Assembly (NCBI GenBank): GCA_965153355.1
Contig: OZ231127.1
Span: 30,566,001-30,630,000, forward strand
Length of the DNA stretch: 64,000 bases
Source of the DNA: Flaccisagitta enflata
Taxonomy: Eukaryota > Chaetognatha > Sagittoidea > Aphragmophora
Direction: 5' to 3'
Made by a program: the position numbers and the translations under genes. Below the pieces are notes generated by a model. That model was not told the origin of the DNA, searched no databases, and saw nothing but the letters and a program-made list of their open reading frames with translations. Shown piece after piece: positions 31,745 to 43,584 of this stretch. Position 1 is the stretch's first letter; every line of letters begins with the position of its first letter.

Positions 31745-32630
31745 ACTTAACGCACGGAAGTGACTGTGAATTACTGCATAGTTTTCAAGTCGTTTGTCTG
31801 TCGCTTAACGACCATGTCTATTTAGCTGTTGCAAGAACATGTCCTTTATTTTGCTCCAATTTGCATATCGAGGTGATGAAACAAAGCCTGTCGTGCAATT
31901 CTTACACAGCCGCCGATATGCTCATTTTTGGAGTAAAATCTATTAACGGACAGTTTGCCACCACACCTCTCAAAAAGACTCTAAATGGAACAAAAAAGGG
32001 AAAAATTAGCACAATAAATCGAGATAAAACGAGACCAAAACGATAAAACGAGACTAAAACGATAAAACGACGCGATAACTATAAAAATGCAAGGCAAAAA
32101 AGATAAAAAACGCGCACACGTCCCCAGCAGCAAAATGCGATAAAAATTAAAAATCTCAAGCAACTCTGTAAATTTACAGAGGCGACAAAAGAGCAATGCC
32201 ACAAAAAATGGAATCGTTGAAGCTAAACAAAACACATTAATATTCCCTGTTTAATTAAAAAATAGCCCTTAAAAAAGCTTCAGAGGGGGCAAAATTACTG
32301 GGTAAATAGGTAAAAAGCAAGGGGGGATCGATAAGTGATGGGGACACAAACAAAAACAGCACACACCACCCACGTACCCCCTGGGGACGATGTGTTATTG
32401 CCCGCAGCTGGCTCACGTACAAACACCCTCTTCCTGTCCCCTTACCCACCATACCCAATGACAAAATCATGACAAACTACAGTTAATCTAAACAAAAATT
32501 CAACAATAATTCAGATAATATATTAATGAGACGCACCCCTACCCCCATCAAGACCCACCACCCACCGTCTACAGGGCCGGCACCCGATCACCGACCAAGG
32601 TGGCGCCGCACAGTGCACTATTACCGATAA
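31745..32630 (-). mobile_element. Diverged 3' fragment (tail plus LTR) of the same LTR retrotransposon family
   Basis: In reverse complement it aligns with 7660-8561: the tail with CTGTAGACGGTGGGTGGTGG and GTGTGTCCCCATC, then the LTR with GTGGTGGCAAACT, CTAAATAGA and the CGCGTTTTTTATC block. Many substitutions and indels mark it as much older than the 2.9-8.6-kb copy. No gag remains. Confidence 0.7.
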
Positions 32631-32715
32631 AAAATCAATTGTCATTTTTTCATGTAGTATGACACTACTAGACTACTGGCGCAATTTTTTTTAAAAGTTA
32701 ACAATAGTTAATCAC

Positions 32716-33141
32716 TTATGGGAAATTGAAACCAACGCGAAGGTAGCTTACACTGAGCACTAGAGGGGTAGGGGTGGGGGATGTTCGCGCAATCCTCGGT
32801 TCTCTAGTGTGGATTTTAAGGTTCTTTATAATAGTAATGTGACAATGAACACATTCACGTCTACCGGAATTTGATTTGACATCATGAGAGAAAGTTTCAG
32901 AACTGCCGTAACGATCTCCCATTACTGAATTTCGTTCGAGTTCCTTTTTTCGCTCTTTGTTCACTTTTTTTTCCTTTTTGTTGAAATTGTGATAAAAAGT
33001 ACGAAGAAAGGCAATGAGAAACACGAAAGGACTGATGATGACCATGACGTAGGGATCGATGACACCGATCAATATTACTGACTCGGATCTTTTTGAATCA
33101 TAAGCGATCTTAGGGTGGTGATCTTTAACCCCTTCCGTCAT
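32716..33141 (-). CDS. Unassigned 141-residue ORF with one predicted membrane segment
   Basis: The ATG at 33141 is in a good context (AACATGA). The first 90 or so residues look protein-like: a polar N-terminus, a hydrophobic stretch at about residues 22-46 (VILIGVIDPYVMVIISPFVF), then a strongly basic segment (KKEKKVNKERKKELER). Residues after about 90 look like read-through of non-coding sequence. I recognise no family. It could be a first exon of a small single-pass membrane protein or a chance ORF. Confidence 0.25.
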   Translation of the reverse strand: MTEGVKDHHPKIAYDSKRSESVILIGVIDPYVMVIISPFVFLIAFLRTFYHNFNKKEKKVNKERKKELERNSVMGDRYGSSETFSHDVKSNSGRRECVHCHITIIKNLKIHTREPRIARTSPTPTPLVLSVSYLRVGFNFP

Positions 33142-33573
33142 GTTGATCTGTTCAGTTGCACTCCATGTTTATCACATGTACTAGCAAGTAGTTGAGAAGA
33201 CTGAATTGTAATCAATTATCTTGTTCATAAAGTTTACATAAAGCAATTTTCTCTTGTCTTTTATTCAGTATAGCATTCACATTGTGATTATTAATTAAAC
33301 ACAGGTGATTACTTTAATTTTACATATCATGGAACAGTGTCAACCAAAACTACAGCTAATAAATGAGAGGATCTTATTGCCCCTGTTGGAGGCACCGCAC
33401 AACAGTTTCGACGTTCCTCTGTCTGCCTTATCAATCTCTCCCTCTTCCGGTACCTGCCGAGAACTTCCCTATCCTGACGCTCTGAGCTGCCCCATAAATC
33501 CCATAATCTAGAGGCCTGATGAATGGTGATTCCACTGAAAATCGCTGTGATATTACGCTGCCTACCTGCGCAC

Positions 33574-33578
<5 letters not shown>

Positions 33579-33650
<72 letters not shown>
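33579..33650. repeat. (GT)n microsatellite
   Basis: About 35 GT units, directly before the long (CT)n tract. Confidence 0.95.
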
Positions 33651-33653
<3 letters not shown>

Positions 33654-33663
33654 GGTTTGTGTG

Positions 33664-34401
<738 letters not shown>

Positions 34402-34404
34402 CAG

Positions 34405-35232
34405 ACCATACCAGTGAATGAAGAAACTGATATTGAAGCCATAACCACTCAGGTAACGCCAGAAAATGAGGTCCCACTCCAGCCCTCAAATGGAGTCCTG
34501 TCTATAAATACCACAACAAATGATAAGTCCAATACTTCGAATGCACAAGCTCCAAATACCAAAACAGATATCATAGTCATAACGGATTCTAATGGGAAGT
34601 ACCTAGATCCTAAACTTCTCCATGACCACAAGAATGTAACCATCGAAAAAAGATTTTTCCTAAATAAAGCTAAAAACGAAATCCCGGTACACAACAACCC
34701 ACAAAATGTATCTGATGTCGTGATGCTAACTGGTATCAATGATCTAAAATATGAAAATATCCCAGTCGTCCTAAACAAACTAGACCAAACCTGCCAACGC
34801 TACCAAAGTGCGTTTCCAAAGGCCCAAATCCACATTGGAGGCGTTGCACCGGCAAATCCAAGATGTATTCAGTACAACTCCCACCTTGAAAATCTTGCAA
34901 ATGAGCGTCAAGTGCCATTCATTCCAAATGACGAGTTAATCGACGCCAGCACCGGCGTCGCCATAACAGGAATGTTAGAACCAAATGACATCCATTACAC
35001 CAAAAAGGGTCTTCGAACATATGCTAAACACATCAAAAGGAGCCTTTACGGTTACAAGAGGAAACAAAACAGGCCTAAACCCAATCCACCCCCTGGTTAT
35101 CCAACCAACCAACCACCCAACTTTCCATCCATTAATCAAAACCACGCACAGTTTGTGCATCCAGGACAAGTCCATGCAATCAAAAACCTATTCAACATGG
35201 CACTCTCCTTCCTGCCAAACCAATTGTATTGA
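34405..35232 (+). CDS. LINE ORF1, SGNH/GDSL-hydrolase-like domain (N-terminus lost in microsatellite)
   Basis: The meaningful frame starts where (CT)n ends and runs about 276 codons to TGA at 35230-35232. Blocks of the SGNH fold are visible in order: block I DIIVITDSNGKYLD, block III VVMLTGINDL, block V NDIHYTKKGL. Block V usually reads D-x-x-H; here N precedes, so the catalytic Asp may be changed. The C-terminus is Pro/Asn/Gln-rich. ORF1 proteins of this kind bind element RNA in the ribonucleoprotein. No true start codon is visible; the frame upstream is only repeat. Confidence 0.75.
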   Translation, partial: TIPVNEETDIEAITTQVTPENEVPLQPSNGVLSINTTTNDKSNTSNAQAPNTKTDIIVITDSNGKYLDPKLLHDHKNVTIEKRFFLNKAKNEIPVHNNPQNVSDVVMLTGINDLKYENIPVVLNKLDQTCQRYQSAFPKAQIHIGGVAPANPRCIQYNSHLENLANERQVPFIPNDELIDASTGVAITGMLEPNDIHYTKKGLRTYAKHIKRSLYGYKRKQNRPKPNPPPGYPTNQPPNFPSINQNHAQFVHPGQVHAIKNLFNMALSFLPNQLY

Positions 35233-35303
35233 TGGTTAACCAAATCCCACGAAGAAAAGATAGATAATAATTCACCAGCAGGTAATCAACAGGATCAAGA
35301 AAT

Positions 35304-35305
<2 letters not shown>

Positions 35306-35361
<56 letters not shown>

Positions 35362-35557
35362 AACTCAGCTTCTCCCCTTGATTCCATTGTATTCGGCCCG
35401 AGGGGACAGCAGCAACACCATCCACAACAGCGGCAACAGCAGCAGCAACGGCGGCAGCGGCAACTGCAGCAGCTGCTAACAACAACAGCAACAACAGCAA
35501 CAACAAGCAGCGGGAAACGGTAACAACAGCAAAACTCGACTTCTCATGATTCCCATT

Positions 35558-35601
<44 letters not shown>

Positions 35602-35606
35602 CGTAG
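35306..35606 (+). repeat. CAA/CAG-rich linker between LINE ORFs
   Basis: (CAA)n at 35306-35362 and 35560-35603 with a CAG/CGG-rich stretch between (35409-35520). A TAA directly before the second CAA tract closes the ORF2 frame upstream. Confidence 0.85.
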
Positions 35607-38409
35607 ACGACGACGACGACCAAAACGCCGTAATCATACAAGAGCAGAAAAAACAAAAGAATTTAAAATCCTTTACTGTAACGTCCAAGGCCTTAATAGC
35701 AAAAAGGCGTGCTTAAAAACAATATGTGATGAAATAGCTCCTGATTTAATGTTATTCTGTGAAACCCATTTGAAAAGTAATAAAGGTCTCCTTACTGAAG
35801 GGTATACCTTCTTTGGCAAAACCAGAAAAAATGGTGCTGGCGGCGGTGTTGGAATTGCAGTTAAAAACGACCATAAAAGTTTCATTTCGTCACACGAGTC
35901 TGCAAGGGATCTCAAAATTGTTTGGGTCAGTTTGGCTCGACAAAATGAAAAACCACTCTTCATTGGTGTGTATTATGGATTACAAGAACGTGTTTCAAAT
36001 GAGAAAATTACGAATGAAATGGATTTATTGAGAGAAGAGATCAGTGATATGAGACAGACTGACCATAACACTATATTAATTGATATTCAACTTCCTCAAA
36101 TAAAGCAAACTAGACCGGAAAAACGTGTGAAATGGAATCTGAATGCCCCACCAGAAAAATGGATGCTATTTAGGGAGAAGCTTTCCAAACTTAAAACTCA
36201 AGCAAAAGATATAATGAGCAACACAGACATTGAAATGACCGAACGTTACAAAAAATGGGAAAAACTTCTGTATTCAGCTCTGATGCAATCAATTGGTAAA
36301 ACTACCATCAAAACAAACTTTAAACCAAAACCATCAGAAGAGATGACAATTTTGAGACAAGAAAGGAGACAACTTAAAAAGATATATGAACAAGAAACAG
36401 ACTTTGACTTAAAACCCATTCGATTGCGGGAATACAGAATGAAACAAGATGAAATAAGACAACGATCTGAAGATGAAGAAGCGCAACGGATACAAGTACA
36501 GTTTGAGAGAATGACACTAGAGGGCCCTAATGGCCTCTGGAAACAGCTAAAAATGATGAACACTGACAGGACGTCTGAGTGGAGTGTTATGAAAGACGAA
36601 AATGGGATTAGATCATTTGACCCTGAGAAAAATAAGGAGATCAATGCTAATCACTATAAGAAACTGTATGGCAACCGTCCCACCCCCTACCATGACTACC
36701 ACGACCATATTAGACAAAAGATACCCCTACTTGAAAATGAAACGTTTGAAGACAGAGATATAGATCGTGTTCCCACAAAAAAGGAAATAGAAGAAGTAAT
36801 CAAAAATAAAAAGAATAAAAAGGCAACAACAGATTGGGACAACGAGATTCTAAAAAGAGGGGGCGAACCAATGGTGGATTTCATCATGCCCGTGATCCAT
36901 GCCTTCTGGAACGAAGGAATACCTCCAGTAAAATGGAATGAGGGATTGATCACAAATGTTTACAAGGGAAAAGGGGATCGCGAGAAAATGGATAACCAAA
37001 GAGGCATTACTGTCTCTAGCTCCATTGGAACCATCGTGGAGGAAGTCCTCACTCGAAGATTAATGCAAAAAGTTAACTTTAGCCAGGCACAGGCAGGAGG
37101 AAGGAAGGGTGGTAGCGCCATTGACCATATATTTATACTGAAGAGTTTTATCTCAATGTCTCTCCATAAGGGAGAAGCCCCGATAATTACTTTCTTTCAC
37201 ATAAAAAAGGCTTATGATAGGGCAGACATGGATGACATGCTCTGCATAATCAATGAACAAGGTTTTAATGGAAAAGTATGGAACCTAACTAAATCTCTCA
37301 ACAAAGATCTTACTGCCAGAGTTAAGACAAAAGCTGGCTTAACCGAAGTGATCAAAAGAGAAAAAGGGGGGAAACAGGGTGGGAAGCTGATGGTGCCTTT
37401 ATTCTCTAAAATGATGGACACGCTTCCAGAGAGTTTGCATGAAGATGATACAATGGGAGTTGAACATGGGAACAATAAAATTGCAGGTCTGGCATTTGTA
37501 GATGATGTTGCATCCATAGCTTCAGGATATACCCAACAGGAACAAACTCTGGAAGAGATAAATGAATTTGCCATAAAACATCAATTAGAATGGGGCGAGG
37601 ACAAGTGTAAAGTGATGGAGATTGGAAAGCACAAAGAAAGAAGGACACAATGGAAACTTGGGGAAAAAACGATTGAAAATTGCCAGAAGTATAAATACCT
37701 AGGAGAAGTGATTTCAAGAGATGGAAAAAATGGAGAAAACATTAAAGATAGAATGGGGAAGCTAAAAACGGCGGTAATGGGAGTGGTCACCCGAGCGCAA
37801 AGTAAGATCATGCAAAGAATAGGGACTAGTGTCTCACTCAGGCTCCATGAATCAGTCATCAAGCCAATGTTTTTATATGGCTGTGAAACATGGGTCCTTG
37901 ATTCTAAAGAGGCTGGCTTAATCGAAAGGTTGGATCTTTGGGCCCTAAAGAAAATGTTTGGTCTACCTCCAACAACTCCCACACCTGCAATAAGATATGT
38001 CACAGGAACAATGTTTACCGATATAACCATCAAAAAGAAACAACTCGTTTATCTCAAACACCTATTACAAAAAGACAACAGTTATTGGGCCAAGGACTCC
38101 CTTTATACCTTAAGAAGCAATGACACATGGTGGGCTAAGAACATTGTGAAAACCCTTGAACAGTGGGACCTAGAGCAAAATTGGGATATTATAGCCTCAA
38201 AATCTACAGCTGCATGGGCAAGGGAAGTGGAACAAGCAGCTGAGAAGCAGAATAAAAGCAGACTCTTTGACATATGCCACTCTAAGCAGCGGGGAACATC
38301 TAGAATAAAAACAAAAACAAGAAGCATAGCGGAAGTTGTACAACTTGACACGTACAAACGCCTTCCCCTACCAATATTAGATCAACTCACAACTATCTAC
38401 CAATATTAG
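35562..38409 (+). pseudogene. LINE ORF2: endonuclease (deleted) and reverse transcriptase (mutated)
   Basis: The frame is open from 35562. The first ATG (35749) lies inside the endonuclease, so the natural start is lost or non-AUG. The endonuclease N-half is present (ILYCNVQGL, FCETHL, GGGVGIAV), but the chain passes straight from HNTILI to DIQLPQIKQ, skipping the GDFN and SDH parts. RT blocks follow: finger motifs with KATTDWDNEILK, motif A ITFFHIKKAYDRAD with His where the metal-binding Asp belongs (codon at 37198-37200, CAC), motif B KGGKQGGKL, motif C FVDD (37495-37506), then GCETWVLD in the thumb/connection region. It stops at 38409 because of a 29-bp duplication. Confidence 0.85.
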
Positions 38410-38425
38410 ATCAACTCACAACTAT
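38368..38425 (+). repeat. 29-bp tandem duplication causing a frameshift in LINE ORF2
   Basis: The unit CTACCAATATTAGATCAACT plus CACAACTAT occurs twice, offset by exactly 29 bp. Because 29 is not a multiple of three, the second copy shifts the frame by two and meets TAG at once. Confidence 0.9.
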
Positions 38426-38426
38426 C

Positions 38427-38726
38427 CAGACAAGAGCATTCATTATGGGACGGTATGGCATGCTTGACTGCAAAAACAATTTCTCAAAGGGATATGGTGG
38501 GAAAATGTGCGCTGAATGTAATACCTTGGATAATGAAGCTCATAGAATCAATGTATGTGTGAATTTTCGTGATGTGAACCGATGTGATAAAGTTGATAAG
38601 ATTGACTTTGAGAAAATATACTCTGATGAAATGGATGAGGTAATAACTGTCGTTAATGCTATTCTGACTATATGGGATTTGTATCATGGGAAAAATACTA
38701 TCAGGCGCATTGCTGAACAACTATGA
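38427..38726 (+). pseudogene. Detached C-terminal segment of LINE ORF2 with Cys/His finger
   Basis: This segment is in the frame that ORF2 would occupy without the 29-bp duplication. It includes CAECNTLDNEAHRINVC, a C-x2-C-x7-H-x4-C finger as found at the end of many LINE ORF2 proteins, and ends at TGA (38724-38726). Evidence that the duplication happened after the element was last functional here. Confidence 0.75.
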
Positions 38727-38789
38727 GCCCTTTTTTACTCTGTCAGCGTGGGATTTGGTATTTAGCTCATGTAGTGTATGTCTGTTTCC

Positions 38790-38792
<3 letters not shown>

Positions 38793-38855
<63 letters not shown>
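38793..38855. repeat. (CT)n microsatellite in the LINE 3' UTR
   Basis: About 31 CT units between the ORF2 remnant and the AATCA tail. Confidence 0.9.
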
Positions 38856-38858
<3 letters not shown>

Positions 38859-39110
38859 CAACGTAAATCCGTCCATCATCTTGCCTGTCTCCCTCCTTCC
38901 TTCTCTCTCTTACTGGTTTTTATGTTACCTCCCTCCCCACTACTTCCTATTATTATGTTCTGCTCACAGTTTGTATTATTTATTTATTTGTGGGCAAAGA
39001 TGTATAGAAATTTAGAGTGTAGAATAAAAATGTGATGAAAATCATGTCTATGTACCCACTGTTGTACACAAGTGCTATCGCTTGATTGACATTAAAAATC
39101 AAATCAAATC

Positions 39111-39112
<2 letters not shown>

Positions 39113-39142
<30 letters not shown>

Positions 39143-39143
39143 C

Positions 39144-39226
<83 letters not shown>
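39113..39226. repeat. (CT)n microsatellite at the LINE 3' end
   Basis: Follows the AATCA tail directly; about 55 CT units with a CCCAGT interruption at 39141. Confidence 0.9.
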
Positions 39227-39229
<3 letters not shown>

Positions 39230-39289
39230 CTGCCTTCCATCAGCGCATTTGTTATGCCATTAATGGTTAATGTCATGAAAAAGGGTCCG

Positions 39290-40790
39290 TGGTCGGAGTG
39301 AAATCCATCAATTTTGAAATGTTGAAAATCGAACAAAACCATACATCATCATGTAGCTAACCATATATCATATAATTTTATATAGGATTTTCTTCACAGA
39401 ATATTTTCATACCAAATTGAGCCTAATAACACATCTTTTTGTAGCATTACTAATAATAGATTTATAAATACAATGAAGAGTAATACCAGCTAGTCAAATT
39501 CTTGATGAATATGTTCAAGCAATCAAATATGTTATGTTTCTAAATTTTTAAAAAAGATTTAGAGTTTTTTAAAAAATCTCTGTAATTACCATTTTCTGTT
39601 AGAGGTAGGCTGTTGGAGGAAAAAAGAACACACTTAGCTCTATTTCATGCCAGTAATGACATCTTTAACGGAAGAAACTTCATGTACAAAATTTCAGCAG
39701 ATCGGACAATTATTTAAAGTTAGGCCGTTTTTTCCATTTTTTTTCTGGTAGGTTGGTTGGTCTGTCTGGACTCCTAGGCATTCTTTAAGACACCAGGGAA
39801 TATGGGTGAAGAAACCTCTTGATTTGAGTAACAACCATGCAAAATTTAGATTGGGCTAGCTCAAATAGTTTTGGGATAAGCCAATTTGAATTTAATTTTA
39901 TAAATTGAGGCACAAAGCATCACTTTGTGTGGCACTGTGTGAAACAAAAATTAACTGCGAAGGCTTCGTTGGCAGGCGTTACAATTCACTCCCTATTTCA
40001 GTACTGATCAACTTTGCTTGTTTTCATTGTGACCAAACGAATTAGAGTTAAGACTTGAAATTTGAGATGTAGGTACAGAATTTCACCATCTTTCTCATCA
40101 TGTAGATGACTTTTCCGTTAATCATGTTACTATGCCTTGATAGAGTATGAATCATAGTGTGACACAAGTGTGACACCATAACAAGGCTTATATTTTAATT
40201 CTAACGCTCTAGGAAACTGTTGATTTCTCCAAAATGAAAAGGAAAAAATCCATGAAATTTGGAGGAAATGTCATTCAACTAGTTGTTAATGCAATAACAA
40301 AAGAAAAGATGTTTGATGTTTGAAGAATCATAGGAATACAAAAAAAAACTATCGAAACATCTCATTTTGAGAAAATAATGACAGAAAAATGAAGGGGAAG
40401 AGTATTATAATTTGAAGTCATTTTTTTTAATCTTACAGTTGAGTTATTGAGTTCAAATTTTTGCACATATCAATGGATGGATAGAGATGGAAACACAAGC
40501 CTGGACCAGCTCTACTTGGCATTTTTTGATTGTAACTATTTTTGTTTGAGGGACAAAAATCAGGACAGACTGAGGCCCTTCTACCCCTATTTGGATTTGT
40601 AAAAGGGACAGTTGGAGGAGCAAGAGGTGGTTTATTGGCGCACTAGATAGTTTCATTATGTCACCCAACCTTTGTGACCTTATTAAATGCAGCAGCAGAA
40701 GCGATGACACTTCTGCAATGGTGTTGAGTCAGGGTTTCTTGGGCGGACCCCGATGCGCGGAATTAACCAGTAACAAAAATTAATCCTCCA
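39290..40790. other. AT-rich intergenic sequence, no feature seen
   Basis: No ORF, terminal repeat or exon-like segment that I can support. Contains ordinary AT-rich DNA with one GGTTGGTTGGTCTG stretch at about 39751. Confidence 0.4.
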
Positions 40791-41220
40791 GTTTTAGCCG
40801 GGTTTGCTCGGAAGGTACTGTATGAAACTATATTCACTCGAGCCAGCGCACTCTCTCGTTTTTCTTTCCTTTCCGTTGCCTTTTTGTTTCTTTTCTCTTG
40901 AAAAGGGGGCGGGGGGGGGGGGGAGAGACAGAGAGATTACACACAAAAAAGAGGGGGGGGTGGTTCTCAGTCTTGACTCGCGTGCCATGGGTCACTTTGC
41001 CCCTCCGTCCGTCTGTCCGCCGGTCGGTCTGTCTCAAATGTTCTTTCGTTGTCTATTTTGTAATTCTAAAGGTTGTTACGAGTGTTTAGCCGTCTAATAC
41101 GACTTAAATGTCTTGTCATTGATTTTGTTTGTTTGGCATGAATCATGATAGCCAGATCCATATGAGCCATACGCATATGTTCGAAAACCGATCAGTCGTA
41201 ACGGTAACGGCTTGCAACCA

Positions 41221-41365
41221 AACAAGGCCTACACTGGCCCTCAGTCGCAGACGAGTGGGCAAGAGCAGAAAACCCCAAAAAATAACTTTTTGACCGACGT
41301 ACCTACCGACGGACGGACGGACCGACCACTATTGCAATGTGTAGATTTCACCATCGCGAGATAAA
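41221..41365 (+). mobile_element. Hairpin-ended element, diverged
   Basis: AACAAGGCCTACACTGGCCC, TCAGTCGCAGACGAGTGGGC, GACC/GACG units (41293-41330), GTGTAGATTTCACC; the 3' hairpin is decayed. Confidence 0.5.
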
Positions 41366-41666
41366 AGGGCCAAGTTTCGTGACCATGCATAATGTTACTT
41401 CCACTCCCTCTTTTATTGTGGTAGGAATCCTATCAAAATTTGCTCTTTATAATTTTCCTTCGAAGCCTAAGTTGATTTGAGGGAAGTGGCGGTTTTATGA
41501 ACATCATATTCCATGGTTATTAAATCGGCATATATCTCATTATCATAATTATCATTTGTGGAAATTCCTGTTGTTGGAGACGTTCCTGAACAATTTTGAC
41601 TAGATGAGGTTTTCGGAAATGTATATACGGGGCTGAAAGAGATGAGATTGTTCGCTCATTTGTCTT

Positions 41667-41944
41667 AAAACAAGCCCGACCGGGCAACGATGCGTCCGGG
41701 CTGTGTCTGCGTGTATGGATCATGTGACAGATGGACAGATGGACGAACAGACGGGTAAAACGACTAAGTGGTAAAGGAGGCTGTCAAAACATGTTGGTTG
41801 ATCATTTGTTTCAGTAAAGGATCTCAGAGTGGCCAAAACCAATCAAGAAACGCGGTTTTTGCACTTGCGTAACGGACATACGGACGGACGGACCGACGGA
41901 CGGACCCTCTTATAGAGATGTGTTCCTGACGGACGCATCTAAAA
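41667..41944 (+). mobile_element. Hairpin-ended element, GATGCGT version, complete
   Basis: AAAACAAGCCCGACCGGGCA (hairpin), ACGATGCGTCCGGGCTGTGT, an internal stretch, GGAC tetramers (41880-41907), CCTCTTATAGAGATGTG, then TCCTGACGGACGCATCTAAA. GATGCGTCC near the 5' end and GGACGCATC at the 3' end are inverted repeats, mirroring the AGTCGCGGAC design of the first version. Confidence 0.65.
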
Positions 41945-42469
41945 ATGGGCAAAGAAACTCATTTGCATATTGTCGTTATTGATTTTTATCTTCAGTTCTC
42001 CTTAATGATATGTAAGACAGACCTTAAAAGCTCCGTTTCTTTTTCATAAAATGCTTGTTGAGATTTACATTATGATTCTCTTCTTTTTTTATCGGAACAA
42101 ACCGGTAGTAATTAGTATAGAAATTCTGACTCAGCGGACATATTGACATACGATAATTTAGTAACGGCAGAACGTAATTTAAACTTCGACGGAAGCTACT
42201 CGTTCGCCGTACGGGTTTCACATGAATTTATTTACACTGTGAATTCTTAGAGGTGAGTACGTTAGCGCCGAAAGCCCACATTACTCAGGACTAGTCGAGA
42301 AACACTCATCGCGCCCGACCACTGCCTATTACGTTACTATTACATCTGAGTAGACAGACGATTAACACCAAGCCAATATTAGTCCCACCCTGATGAACAT
42401 GGGTCTCTGAACCGTCCGGTCCATCCCACAAAAGGACTTGAGCTTTAAGGTCTGATGATACTGCAAATT

Positions 42470-42700
42470 TTTCATTTATTTATTTATTTATTTATTTATT
42501 TGATAACGGCTCTCAAACTGAAAGAAAACATTTGCCAAATCATATGAGCATCCATTTCAGCGTGGATTTATCCCGTAAGAGCGCTGAATTGAATGAGGGT
42601 GTAGGGATGGTGACCCCATCCAGATCGTCCTTTTGGTCCTACCAATAAATCCCATTTTTCTTTTCAAAAAAATCAAATCAAATAAGATCAAATAGTTTAT
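42470..42700. repeat. (TTTA)n and AATCA-like tracts
   Basis: (TTTA)n at 42472-42502 and AAATCAAATCAAATAAGATC at about 42668. The latter resembles the LINE 3' tail and may mark a truncated LINE end, but no adjoining LINE sequence is recognisable. Confidence 0.4.
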
Positions 42701-43208
42701 TTCCCAACATGAATAGTGGTTATGATCAAAGAGTAAAATGTATCGTCCAGGAGGACCATGTCTAATTATGTTACAAACTTTCGTTTCTCGATTTACGACG
42801 GCCTTGCTATAGCCAGTACAACTAGAAGAGTTTCATTAGTTGGTACCGTATTTCTTATAATTAGCGCCCCGGGCGCTTTTGAAATTGAAATTAAACATTG
42901 TTGTTTTAAACCTGCAATTAGCGCCCTCTATTCACTTTTGTCTAAATAATGTATTATGAAGTTTACACTTTTGGACAATTATTTTAGAGTTCAAATTGGT
43001 AATTCACTAAAACAAAGAATGTTTTGTTTTATTGCATCCAGTTCTCATATAGTTTTGACCAAAAAACTGAAATTCTTTATGATTTTTTTTCTCAAAAATT
43101 CACTATTATCATTAGCTCATTCTTTTATGAAAAAGAGGGGCGCTAATTGGAGGGGGGCGTTAAATGCAAGAAATACGGTATCCTTTAAGAAGAGAGATTA
43201 CAATAATT

Positions 43209-43432
43209 AAACAATTCTAGATACACGGCTACCTTAGTCGCATACTGGTAGGCAAGGGTAGTGATAAGAAAGGCTAATCATGTCTATGAGCAGGAGCAGT
43301 AATTCATTACCGCGTGTAAACGGCGAAAAAGTAAAAAAAAGTAGAGTTTGACTGACAGACGTACCAACATACCGACGGACGGACAGACGGACGGGCAAAG
43401 TCGGTTGTAGAATCGCGTGCACGCGACTAAAA
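43209..43432 (+). mobile_element. Hairpin-ended GACG-minisatellite element
   Basis: CTAGATACACGGCTACC, CTTAGTCGCATACTGGTAGG, GAGCAGGAGCAGTAATTC, GACG units (43372-43399), then TAGAATCGCGTGCACGCGAC and TAAAAA. It keeps the 14-bp core of the perfect palindrome found at 1350. Confidence 0.65.
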
Positions 43433-43584
43433 AGGAAAGAAAATAATCCTCATGGTATCAGACGCGATGATAGACAGCGACCACACATACTTTCAGTTTC
43501 TAAATTTGCTTCTCTATTTGTCTACGTTCTGCAATACTCGTATTCTTTTGTTCCTCTCCTCTTCCTCTTTCCCCATTCCTTTTT

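Larger units (their letters stand above)
34405..39112 (+). mobile_element. CR1/L2-like non-LTR retrotransposon (LINE), defective
   Basis: ORF1 with an SGNH-hydrolase domain, a CAA-rich linker, ORF2 with endonuclease and reverse transcriptase, a C-terminal Cys/His finger, a 3' UTR, and a 3' end made of short AATCA repeats (about 39095-39112) in place of poly(A). SGNH-type ORF1 and a short-repeat 3' tail are features of the CR1/L2 group; the exact clade is not assigned. The 5' boundary is uncertain because of the (CT)n tract. Three lesions make it inactive: an endonuclease deletion, a catalytic Asp-to-His change, and a 29-bp duplication. Confidence 0.85.
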
